NCBI RefSeq assembly: GCF_000687995.1
Contig: NZ_JIAC01000001.1
Span: 2,480,001-2,544,000, forward strand
Origin: Selenomonas ruminantium AC2024
Lineage (GTDB): Bacteria > Bacillota > Negativicutes > Selenomonadales > Selenomonadaceae
DNA: 64,000 nucleotides
Direction of reading: 5' to 3'
Part shown: one piece after another, positions 1 to 7,615 of the stretch
Position numbering within the stretch: the first letter of the stretch is position 1
Layout: each line of letters opens with the position of its first letter
The notes under the pieces: model-generated
Databases searched by the model: none
What the model saw: only the letters and a program-made list of their open reading frames with translations
What the model was told of the DNA's origin: nothing
Translations under genes and position numbers: made by a program

Positions 1-560
1 AATTAATCTGTTACAACTCAGTAGGGCGGAGGTGGGAATACTTTTGCGCCGCTCGCTAAAATGCCCCGCCAGCATAAAAAGCGCTTTCTAGTCACCAGCG
101 CCGGGCAGGCCGGCGGCGCATATGCTCAGCTCAACATCCAGTAACAAATGTTTGCGGGCCATCCCTCACTGCGTTCGGGCAGTCGCTCGTTTGCGCCAAA
201 GCATCCCCACCTCCGCCCAAAGTTACGGTTATATATGTTTGCCACGTTTCGGCTGAAAGCCACAATCACATCGATGTTCTTGTTACGAGAGCAACGAGTT
301 CGTGGCAATAGGCTAATCCGCATCTTGGGACGAACGGGGAGTGATTTTTCTGTAGGGAGCGACTGCCTGAACGCAGTGAAGGCCGGCCCCATGTAGAACG
401 AGGCTAAGCAAATACGCTGATAGCAGCGCCGTTGGCCTGCCCGGCGCAGGTAACTGGACATCGCTATTTAACGAGGGGGTCGTTTAGCGGAAAACAGAAA
501 AATTACTCCCCGTTCGTCCCTGACTACGCATGAACGAGATACCATAAGCACGAACTGTCA
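1..560. repeat. Large palindromic intergenic element, copy 1
   Basis: This gene-free stretch is an inverted copy of 43395-43970, with homology over almost its whole length and scattered mismatches. Each copy contains two adjacent long imperfect hairpins. One has arms built on a GGGAGTAATTTTTCTGT-like sequence, the other on GGGCGGAGGTGG...CTTTTCGCCG. The outer arms contain GCGCCGGGCAGGCC and its complement. Open reading frames inside it are in opposing frames, have no ribosome-binding site and resemble no protein. It could be a non-autonomous mobile element or a structured RNA; no transposase or target duplication was seen. Confidence 0.75.
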
Positions 561-597
561 AACTGGAAATATACGAAGGGATTTCCCTATTTGTTTC

Positions 598-1206
598 TTA
601 CGAATGAACCGGCATCATTTTTTCCACCAATCGCTTGACGGGCAATACTTTCAGAATCAGACAGCAGATGGCAAATTCCGTCAGCAGGAAGGAGCCATTA
701 AAGGTCAGAGAGTACAACACGGGACTCATGCCCTCCGGCGCATAGCTGCCGAAGAACACCACGCCGGAAATGAAATGGCACAGAAACCGCCCGCCGAAGG
801 CCAGCGCCGTTCCCCCATACAGATGATTGCGGCAGAGACCTGCCAGCCCCATGGCCATAAAGGGCAGCGGATAATCAAAAAGTACCTGCACCGGATGGAG
901 GATAAAGGGGTCCTGTATGATATTAATCATGCCATAGACAAAACCTGCCAATACTCCAGTGCCCACACCAAAGCGATAGGCAATCAGAATCAACGGCAGC
1001 ATTGCGCCCGCCGTCACACTTCCCCCCTGCGGGAGATGAAAGATATGCAGCTGGTGCAGAACCACCGCCAGCGCTAGCAGCAGCGCCGAAGTAACCATCG
1101 TGTGCGTGTCAAAGGACTCATGACGGACACGCATAAGGCCAATGGCCAGTATCAATACGCCCAGCAGCGCCAACAGCACCACTGGCTGTGCAACAATTTC
1201 CAACAA
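598..1206 (-). CDS. thiT: Thiamine transporter S component ThiT (ECF type)
   Basis: Integral membrane substrate-binding subunit of an energy-coupling-factor transporter, expected to bind thiamine and to dock on a shared EcfAAT module encoded elsewhere. The family signature is clear: LPQGGSVTAG near residues 58-67, then a Tyr/Phe-rich segment with PVQVLFDYPLPF and GLAG, then GRFLCHF. About six hydrophobic segments are present. I chose a TTG start at 1206 because GGGAAGGCAGGG precedes it at good spacing and the 202-residue length fits the family. In-frame codons continue to 1314, but that start would overlap a TATAAT at 1303-1308. No TPP riboswitch consensus was recognised upstream. Transcribed divergently from the GH114 gene. 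Confidence 0.85.
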   Translation of the reverse strand: MLEIVAQPVVLLALLGVLILAIGLMRVRHESFDTHTMVTSALLLALAVVLHQLHIFHLPQGGSVTAGAMLPLILIAYRFGVGTGVLAGFVYGMINIIQDPFILHPVQVLFDYPLPFMAMGLAGLCRNHLYGGTALAFGGRFLCHFISGVVFFGSYAPEGMSPVLYSLTFNGSFLLTEFAICCLILKVLPVKRLVEKMMPVHS

Positions 1207-1302
1207 AACTTTTCCCTGCCTTCCCCAACCATATACAATGAACAACTGCGCCCATCTAGGACAAGTTGCCCCGTCAATATCATCATAATACATACATTTA
1301 TG

Positions 1303-1308
1303 ATTATA
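1303..1308 (-). promoter_or_regulatory. Candidate -10 of thiT
   Basis: TATAAT on the minus strand lies about 97 bases before the chosen TTG start. No good -35 was found at 16-18 bases. The call rests on the perfect hexamer and the AT-rich surroundings only. Confidence 0.35.
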
Positions 1309-1366
1309 AACCACTCACCGTTATTTTTCTACCGCAATCTCAACAAAACCTTTGACCAAAGGCATC

Positions 1367-1395
1367 TTGCTCCTGGCGGGCAAACATGCTATAAT
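1367..1395 (+). promoter_or_regulatory. Sigma-70 type promoter of the GH114 gene
   Basis: TTGCTC at 1367-1372 and TATAAT at 1390-1395 are separated by 17 bases, 36 bases before the start codon at 1432. AAGGAAAGG at 1418-1426 is the ribosome-binding site. Confidence 0.7.
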
Positions 1396-1431
1396 TGCTC
1401 ATCACTAAAATATCATCAAGGAAAGGCAATC

Positions 1432-2433
1432 ATGATGAACAATGACAAGACCTGGTGGCAGCGTTTATTTTTAGGGCTCGGAATCCTGGCTGCCAGTACA
1501 GCAACCCTGTCGGGCAGCGAAGCCTCTGCTCCCGCCCGCTATGACACCGCCATGGTAGGGCTTCTGGGGGAACTCCACGACTACGCGCACAGACACAATC
1601 CCCGGTTCCAGCTGCTGGCCAATGGCGGCTCCTCCTTATATCTGCCCATCGATGGCAATACGCCTGCCAATGTCGGCAAGATGCTGCAGGTTGTGGATGG
1701 ACAGCTGGCAGAATCCGTCCATTATGGCTTTGACATGAAAGATGGCGAGAAAACGCCTCCCGAGGAAAAGGAATTTTTCCTGCAAACCTTGGATGCCGCC
1801 AAAGCAGGCGGCCTGCCCGTATTCGTGCTGGACTATGTAAAAGACGCCCCTCAGGCGGCAGATGCTGCGCAGCAATGCCTAACCAAGGGCTACATTCCGC
1901 TGGCCACCCCCTATCGCGATTTAGACCAACTGCCCCCGTACCCATCTGCCAATATAAATACGGCAGATGTTACTCGGCTGCAGGATGTCAAAAATTATTT
2001 GATTCTCCTCAATCCCGGTAAATTTTCTTCCCGCGAAGAATACCTTTCCCAGCTGCAAGCTACCGACTACGATATGCTGATTATCGACCTCTACGCCGGC
2101 GATACATTGCTGACTGCTGGTGAGGTGGAAAAACTGAAGCACAAAGCCCAAGGCGGGCGCCGCCTGGTGCTGGCCTATATGAGCGTCGGCGAAGCGGAAA
2201 CCTATCGTCACTATTGGCAGCCGGAATGGAAAAAGAAGCGGCCCCATTGGCTGGACGCCCCCAACGATGACTGGGAGGATAACTACCGCGTAAAATTCTG
2301 GATGCCGGAGTGGAAACACCTGCTCTATGGCAATCCTAATGCCTATCTGGATGAAATTTTGGCCGCCGGCTTTGACGGCGCTTTTCTCGATGTCATTGAT
2401 GTCTACCAGTATTTCAAAAATGGAAACGAATAA
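1432..2433 (+). CDS. Secreted TM1410/GH114-like glycoside hydrolase, Pel-locus associated
   Basis: A 333-residue protein with a signal peptide (positively charged start, hydrophobic segment LFLGLGILAASTATLSG). The C-terminal half resembles the MJ1477/TM1410 family of GH114-like enzymes, known for endo-alpha-1,4-polygalactosaminidase activity. Supporting motifs are YDMLIIDLY, RRLVLAYMSVGEAE, a tryptophan-rich WQPEWKKKRPHW segment and the barrel-end FDGAFLDVIDVY, whose acidic residues are plausible catalytic ones. Pel is rich in galactosaminoglycan and proteobacterial PelA carries a hydrolase domain, so this gene probably supplies that activity as a separate protein. The N-terminal half (about residues 40-180) has the look of a second ligand or regulatory domain that I do not recognise. 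The start is set by an AAGGAAAGG site and a promoter; a second ATG follows immediately at 1435. Confidence 0.75.
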   Translation: MMNNDKTWWQRLFLGLGILAASTATLSGSEASAPARYDTAMVGLLGELHDYAHRHNPRFQLLANGGSSLYLPIDGNTPANVGKMLQVVDGQLAESVHYGFDMKDGEKTPPEEKEFFLQTLDAAKAGGLPVFVLDYVKDAPQAADAAQQCLTKGYIPLATPYRDLDQLPPYPSANINTADVTRLQDVKNYLILLNPGKFSSREEYLSQLQATDYDMLIIDLYAGDTLLTAGEVEKLKHKAQGGRRLVLAYMSVGEAETYRHYWQPEWKKKRPHWLDAPNDDWEDNYRVKFWMPEWKHLLYGNPNAYLDEILAAGFDGAFLDVIDVYQYFKNGNE

Positions 2434-2434
2434 A

Positions 2435-2478
2435 AATAATCCCCTTGGCGGTTCTGATATACCTCCAAGGGGATTATT
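2435..2478. terminator. Bidirectional terminator between GH114 gene and beta-barrel gene
   Basis: AATAATCCCCTTGG pairs with CCAAGGGGATTATT around a 16-base loop, with A/T-rich flanks on both sides. It sits between two convergent stop codons (2433 and 2491), so it can serve both genes. Confidence 0.8.
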
Positions 2479-2490
2479 ATATATATGCAC

Positions 2491-4707
2491 TTAAAAGGAT
2501 TGATTCCACATCAGGCTCATCTTCCAGCCCTGGTATGAATCTGTCGCACTGCCCTGGATATAATAGCGTTCGACTTTGGCCCGCAGTTCCGAGGTATCAT
2601 CGATGCGATACGCATAGCCAAGCGTCAACGCATACAAATGACGATTGCCCCGCCAGGTATTCGTGCGCCAATTGTAGCTTTGTCCGTAGCTTCCGCCACC
2701 GTTAAGGAGTACATAGCCCCGCTGCTTTTCATCAAACTGATGTGTTAAGCCCCAACCGCCATAATAGCGATAGATGTCCTCGACATCACCCGCCTGATAA
2801 TTTCCCCATAGGTAATACTGCCAGGAATTGCGCTCGTCGATATTCTGACTACCGTAAAGCTGTAAAGTCCAATCCTCGCCATCTTCAAAGCGCCCGCTGC
2901 TATATCGGTTGCGATAGTAAGCGCTAACGGCATTTACATGGGTCAGTTTCGCCGAAAACTGCTGCTGCTCGCCGATATGACGATATTCGATTTCCTGCTG
3001 GAACTTATTGCGGGGAGATATTTCCATGGCAACATCCGGGTCATAAAGTCCTTTCTCTGTATCTTCATATTCTATCCGATAACTGTAATCCCGCCTAATC
3101 GTGTAGCTTAACCTGCCTGTCAGACTGTCCCTTTCCGTAATTCTATGGGTTGCCTCAATTTCCGGCGTAAACTGCCAGCCTTCACTGAAAGAATTAAAGG
3201 CCGCCAAATTGTCCGCCATCATGGCATTTTGATGCGCATTTTGCTCTCCTGTCGGCGCGTTGACGGTCAGCTTATAATGCACATCGTTGATTTTATGGTC
3301 ATTTTTATAGGTAAGGCCCAGCTGCGTATCCGTCCAGCCACTGACGCGGCCATGCGGAAGGCCGGTATCGGAAACCAGCCAGCCGGTAGACAGGGAAACA
3401 TCCCATTTTTTCTCCGTCGCATAAAATTCAACAGGCTGATACAGCTGGTATCCTCTGGGCAAACCAGCCCCATGCCAGGTGTAATATTCAAAGCCGGTGC
3501 TAATCCCCTTGCCTTCCCCAAAGTGCGCCAAATCATAATCGGCTTTTGTCTTCCAGTTTTGGGTTTCTGTTAAATTATTTTCCGCAATTGCAACACCGCG
3601 TATGGCTTCCTCATGCCAGTTTTCAGCCTCCGTTACATCATTGGTACTTTCCTTCACATCTATTTCTGCTTCGGCCTGCTCAGCCGTTAAATCCCGCACC
3701 AGTTCCCGGGCATCCTGTTCGGCATCTTCCGCAGCCATACGGGCATCCTGCAGGTCATCGAGCTGGCTGTTCAGTGCATCCAGCAAGGCCTCGGCATCAT
3801 CCACCTCAGCATCCAGGGATTCCAGCTGCTTTTCATAGGCCTCCCATTGGGCTTCTTCAGCCTGCCGCTCCGGTGCAGCTGCCTGTGCCCCATTCACCAT
3901 GGCCATAACATCGTTCAGCCGGTTTTGTGCATATCCCACACTTTCCCAAGCCTGACGGATACGTTCTTCCAGTCCATCGTTTTCCGTCCGCAGATGCCCC
4001 AGTTCCCTGCCGAGTCGTTCATAGGCTGCCTGTGTGCTGTTGCGGCGGGACTGCGCCTCTGCCACAGCCCCCTCCTGCGCCCATACCTGCGGGGCAAAAT
4101 CTGCCACCGCCTGTTGGGCGGCAATGGCCTCCCGAGTGCGCTGAGCACTTTCCAGCTGCGCATTCGCCAATTCCTGAGCGATACGCTGCAGATTCAGGCT
4201 GGCCTTCTCCAAATTCTGCTGTGCTTCCCGAAGGGCGCTGGCCGCATTTTCCTTATCTGCTTTTGCCTGCTGCAAATCAGCTTTAGCCTCGAGCAAGGCC
4301 TGGGCCGCTTCTGCAGCATTCTGCTGCGCCTCCTTGAAATCCCTTATTCTGTCCCTGTCATTGCGCAGGGATTCCAAAGCCGCCGGAATATCATTCATGG
4401 CATTGCTGATACCTGCCGCTTCCCCGGCCATAGGCGGCAATAAAGCCAAAGCACTGATGGAAGCCGCTTTCGCGGTCTGCCGCAGGGCCGCCTCCTCCCG
4501 CATCTTCCGCTTACGGCTGCGAGTCATGCGCATTTGCTGCAGAACAAATCTTTTGAGGCGGGGTTCTTCCCCCACTTGTGCCTTAGCCAACCTTTTACGG
4601 CGCTTGCGGCTCATGCGAAAGGCCACTGCGCCCCAGCGCTTCCGGCCCTCCTCTTCCAGCTGAGCTGCTTCTGCCAGCCGCTGTCTTGCCCTACGGCTTG
4701 TTCTCAT
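2491..4707 (-). CDS. Coiled-coil plus outer-membrane beta-barrel protein, last gene of Pel locus
   Basis: A 738-residue protein of three parts. Residues 1-75 are very rich in Arg and Lys and precede a hydrophobic Ala/Leu segment ending in GEAAG that could be a signal peptide with an extended n-region. Residues about 105-390 are an almost uninterrupted Ala/Glu/Gln coiled coil. The rest has alternating aromatic beta-strands (KWDVSLSTGWLV, ELRAKVERYYIQG) and ends in Phe (MWNQSF), typical of Bam-inserted outer-membrane barrels. The start is supported by AAGGAG at proper spacing and a 17-base overlap with pelG. By position it could be the outer-membrane export channel, filling the role of the TPR-barrel protein PelB. 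No homology to PelB is claimed; function is inferred from context. Confidence 0.7.
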   Translation of the reverse strand: MRTSRRARQRLAEAAQLEEEGRKRWGAVAFRMSRKRRKRLAKAQVGEEPRLKRFVLQQMRMTRSRKRKMREEAALRQTAKAASISALALLPPMAGEAAGISNAMNDIPAALESLRNDRDRIRDFKEAQQNAAEAAQALLEAKADLQQAKADKENAASALREAQQNLEKASLNLQRIAQELANAQLESAQRTREAIAAQQAVADFAPQVWAQEGAVAEAQSRRNSTQAAYERLGRELGHLRTENDGLEERIRQAWESVGYAQNRLNDVMAMVNGAQAAAPERQAEEAQWEAYEKQLESLDAEVDDAEALLDALNSQLDDLQDARMAAEDAEQDARELVRDLTAEQAEAEIDVKESTNDVTEAENWHEEAIRGVAIAENNLTETQNWKTKADYDLAHFGEGKGISTGFEYYTWHGAGLPRGYQLYQPVEFYATEKKWDVSLSTGWLVSDTGLPHGRVSGWTDTQLGLTYKNDHKINDVHYKLTVNAPTGEQNAHQNAMMADNLAAFNSFSEGWQFTPEIEATHRITERDSLTGRLSYTIRRDYSYRIEYEDTEKGLYDPDVAMEISPRNKFQQEIEYRHIGEQQQFSAKLTHVNAVSAYYRNRYSSGRFEDGEDWTLQLYGSQNIDERNSWQYYLWGNYQAGDVEDIYRYYGGWGLTHQFDEKQRGYVLLNGGGSYGQSYNWRTNTWRGNRHLYALTLGYAYRIDDTSELRAKVERYYIQGSATDSYQGWKMSLMWNQSF

Positions 4708-6184
4708 GGTTATCGCTCCTTGCCGTTTCCAGATTTACATACTTATCCCCGTAAAGCCACAGAGTGAACCTCGTCAGAATCCCGCTGGTGGAACGGTAAA
4801 ACACCGGCTGGGAACAGAACACCAGATAATTAATCCGCTGCGCAAAATGATTCAGCTTGACAAAGGCCCAGATAAACGACAGCGCCGCCGCCAAAAAGAA
4901 AGTGAACCCGTAACTGTAGCTGCCGCCATAGTAGAGTCCCCAGAGCCCGAGCAGCAGATTGGACAGAAAAAACACTGCCGACAAACTCTGAACGCTTTTT
5001 TGATAGTCAAAGTAAACCAGCAGAATATACACCAGCTGCAGCAATCCGGTAAAGAAGGCCCCAAAGAGCAGTACATTATACATATTCACCTGATTGTAGG
5101 TAATACCCGACCAGCTCAGAAGATAGTTGCCCACTGCCAGCGCCACCAGCGTGAACACCAACTGAAACTCCGTAATATGCCGCAGCTCAAACCAGAGTGT
5201 ATGCAGCAAATCCTTCCGGGCATCATCAATCTCCCGAAAGTTGCCCTTCTGGGTAATATAAGCAAAGTAATGCGCATAGCGCTCATAAAAATTCGTCTCC
5301 ACCGTCACCACAAACATGGTCATGAGCGGCAAAATGGACAGGAAGGCGTAAAAGGTCACCACATCATAGATGGGTGAGTAAAGATACGTACCACCTACCA
5401 TTACACCCCAATCCCCCTGCCAGATGATGATATTGGGCAAAAAGAGTCCCAGCATATAACAGGTTGCCGTAAGAAAGAGCCGCCAATGACGTTCAAAATA
5501 CGGCAGAAAGGCAAAATTCTGCCCACCTTTGTTCAGGCCAAAGTAACTGGTAATGTGCAGCAAAAAGAGCAGATTGATAAGCCCCATCCCTATATCCATG
5601 GCGAGCAGCCCGGACTGTTCCGGCTGCAGGCTGGTCTGGCTCAAAAAAATCCAGACCAGAAAAACACTCACGAGCACACCGGCCAAATAGCTGATGAGCA
5701 GGCGGGAATATCGCTTCACTGCCGACAGATAAACGCTTTCCGTCCAGGCCAGCAATAGTTCCGCAAAAAAGAGATACCCAAGCCACTTGGTCAGAAGCGG
5801 CAAGGGCTTATCCCAAAAGAAAATCCCCGCAGCCACAGCTCCCAGCACCGTGATGATAGCCCCCATGCCAAAGAGGGACGCAGTCACATTTTCAAAGCGG
5901 CCCAAGGACAGGGAATCGGCCAAATAACGGGTCAAAACCATGATAAAGCCGGCCGATAGAATCTGGGAAAACACAAAGGCGTATACCACCGAAGCCACAA
6001 AGACCTGACTGGCTTCCCCCTCAATGCCATAATAGGCAAAGAGGCTCTGCACGGCCAAGACCATACTGGTCATCAGGGCAAAGGGGCCGGCCGTGATGAT
6101 GGCCGAATAGGAATATGCTTTTATATGGCCTGCCGCCGTGCGGGCCGTAAACAATTTCTTTAACTCAAAACCTACGCCTGCCAC
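4691..6184 (-). CDS. pelG: Pel exopolysaccharide membrane transporter PelG
   Basis: A 497-residue multi-pass protein of the MOP flippase superfamily with about twelve hydrophobic segments. The start MAGVGFELKKLF closely matches the characteristic PelG N-terminus. In the Pel machine it forms the inner-membrane complex with PelD, PelE and the glycosyltransferase PelF and is thought to move the polymer across the membrane. The start is GTG, 11 bases after GGAGG inside the end of pelF. It lies 7 bases after the pelF stop and overlaps the downstream barrel gene by 17 bases, so translation of the three is probably coupled. Confidence 0.92.
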   Translation of the reverse strand: MAGVGFELKKLFTARTAAGHIKAYSYSAIITAGPFALMTSMVLAVQSLFAYYGIEGEASQVFVASVVYAFVFSQILSAGFIMVLTRYLADSLSLGRFENVTASLFGMGAIITVLGAVAAGIFFWDKPLPLLTKWLGYLFFAELLLAWTESVYLSAVKRYSRLLISYLAGVLVSVFLVWIFLSQTSLQPEQSGLLAMDIGMGLINLLFLLHITSYFGLNKGGQNFAFLPYFERHWRLFLTATCYMLGLFLPNIIIWQGDWGVMVGGTYLYSPIYDVVTFYAFLSILPLMTMFVVTVETNFYERYAHYFAYITQKGNFREIDDARKDLLHTLWFELRHITEFQLVFTLVALAVGNYLLSWSGITYNQVNMYNVLLFGAFFTGLLQLVYILLVYFDYQKSVQSLSAVFFLSNLLLGLWGLYYGGSYSYGFTFFLAAALSFIWAFVKLNHFAQRINYLVFCSQPVFYRSTSGILTRFTLWLYGDKYVNLETARSDNHENKP

Positions 6185-6190
6185 TTTCCC

Positions 6191-7615
6191 TTATGCCTCC
6201 TGCACATACATCTGATAAATCTCCCGGTACCGTTCGATGAACAGCTCATAGGTATAGCCGCGCCGGGTGCGCTCATAACCAATGTTGCCCATTTGCCGCC
6301 GCAGCTTAAAATCCTTGCCCAGACGAATCATTTCCCGAGCCATGGCTTCAAAATCCATCGGGGCCACCACAGCTCCTGCCGTGCCCAAATCATCCTGACT
6401 GTCCCCATAGATAAGTTCCCGGCAGCAGCCCACATCCGTAGCCACAAAGGGACGATGCGCCGCAAAGCCCTCCAAAATCGCCAATGGCTGCCCCTCACTG
6501 ATGCTGGACAGCATTAAGAAATCCATTTTAGGCAGATACTCTGCCACATTGACGGAGCCCGCAAACTCCACATGATTTATGCCCAACATGGAAACCGTCT
6601 GCTGGCATAATTCGTAATATTCCTTGTCCTCCCCATAGCCCCCCATAATCACCAGGCGGGCATCGGGAAATTCTTCCTGAAACAGGAAAAACGCCCGGAG
6701 CAAGGTCACAATATCCTTAATCGGCACGACCCGCACCACCGCACCGATGGTTAACGGCCCCTCATGGGGCTGCAACTCCCCGATTCCGGCGAAGCGCTCC
6801 ATATGCACACCATTGGGCACAATGCCAATCTTATGCGGGGCACAGCCCAAATCCTGCTCAATTTCGGCATTGTGTTCAAAAAGGGTATACACCCTGTCCG
6901 CCGTCTTATACGACAGCTTTGCCAAATTATAAAAATACTGAATCCAGACGGACTTAAAATCCCCCTGCGCCCAGTCACTTTTGATGATTTCCACTTCCCG
7001 CTCCCGGGAGTAGATGCCATGCTCCGTGATGATAAAAGGTTTATGGTAAATTTCGGCCGCCATGGCGCCAATCACGCCGCAGTACCCTGTAGCCACACTG
7101 TGATAGACATCTGCTTTCGGCAGTTCCTGCTGCAACAGATAAAGCAGGGGCAGCAGCATGGAGCGAATGGTCCAGAAAAAATCCGTAAAGGGCAGATAAC
7201 TGTATTTTTCCATATAGACCCGCTGAATGATGTCAAAGAAATCACTGGACATAAATATATCCAGTGAGCTGGCAAAGCGGCGGCGCTCACGGAAAATCGA
7301 AGCCAGCTTATGGATATCGAGCGGCCTGCCACCCATAACCAAATCATAGATGGCTTCCCGCTCTTCTGCCGTCAGGATATTCTCCAGCATATCCTGCGAA
7401 CGCTGGTTCAAAATCTCATCGAGAAATTCTTCCTGTATTCCCTTTAAGTTGGGTGGAAACTTATACTTGAAAGCGCCTCTATCCTTGGATTCAGCCCCGA
7501 TGGAATAGATGAAGAATTCATGCTGGGGAAGCCCCTGAATGAGCATCTGGCACCAGGAGGACACGCCCCCCACCACATAGGGATAGGAACCTTCCGTCAA
7601 CAGACAGATTCTCAT
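6191..7615 (-). CDS. pelF: Pel polysaccharide glycosyltransferase PelF
   Basis: A cytoplasmic GT4-family glycosyltransferase of 474 residues that polymerises the Pel sugar chain from UDP-activated amino sugar. The start MRICLLTEGSYPYVVGGVSSW is the hallmark PelF opening. Further motifs are EHGIYSREREVE, the nucleotide-sugar region VPNGVHMERF and SISEGQPLAILEGFAAHRPFVATDVG with its conserved acidic residues. The ATG at 7615 overlaps the upstream stop codon as ATGA and is preceded by GGAGAAAG. A longer in-frame start at 7633 is less likely because it would move the family-typical N-terminus inward. Confidence 0.93.
   Translation of the reverse strand: MRICLLTEGSYPYVVGGVSSWCQMLIQGLPQHEFFIYSIGAESKDRGAFKYKFPPNLKGIQEEFLDEILNQRSQDMLENILTAEEREAIYDLVMGGRPLDIHKLASIFRERRRFASSLDIFMSSDFFDIIQRVYMEKYSYLPFTDFFWTIRSMLLPLLYLLQQELPKADVYHSVATGYCGVIGAMAAEIYHKPFIITEHGIYSREREVEIIKSDWAQGDFKSVWIQYFYNLAKLSYKTADRVYTLFEHNAEIEQDLGCAPHKIGIVPNGVHMERFAGIGELQPHEGPLTIGAVVRVVPIKDIVTLLRAFFLFQEEFPDARLVIMGGYGEDKEYYELCQQTVSMLGINHVEFAGSVNVAEYLPKMDFLMLSSISEGQPLAILEGFAAHRPFVATDVGCCRELIYGDSQDDLGTAGAVVAPMDFEAMAREMIRLGKDFKLRRQMGNIGYERTRRGYTYELFIERYREIYQMYVQEA

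Noticed and set aside
126-461. Reading frames inside the large repeat elements (also 43442-43765)
   Set aside because: They lie in hairpin arms on both strands, lack ribosome-binding sites and do not resemble proteins.
1206-1314. Longer start for thiT
   Set aside because: The extension would overlap a TATAAT and adds residues not typical of ThiT; the TTG at 1206 has a better site.
1207-1430. TPP riboswitch upstream of thiT
   Set aside because: Looked for the CTGAGA and ACCTGATCTGG-type core motifs on the minus strand and did not find them.
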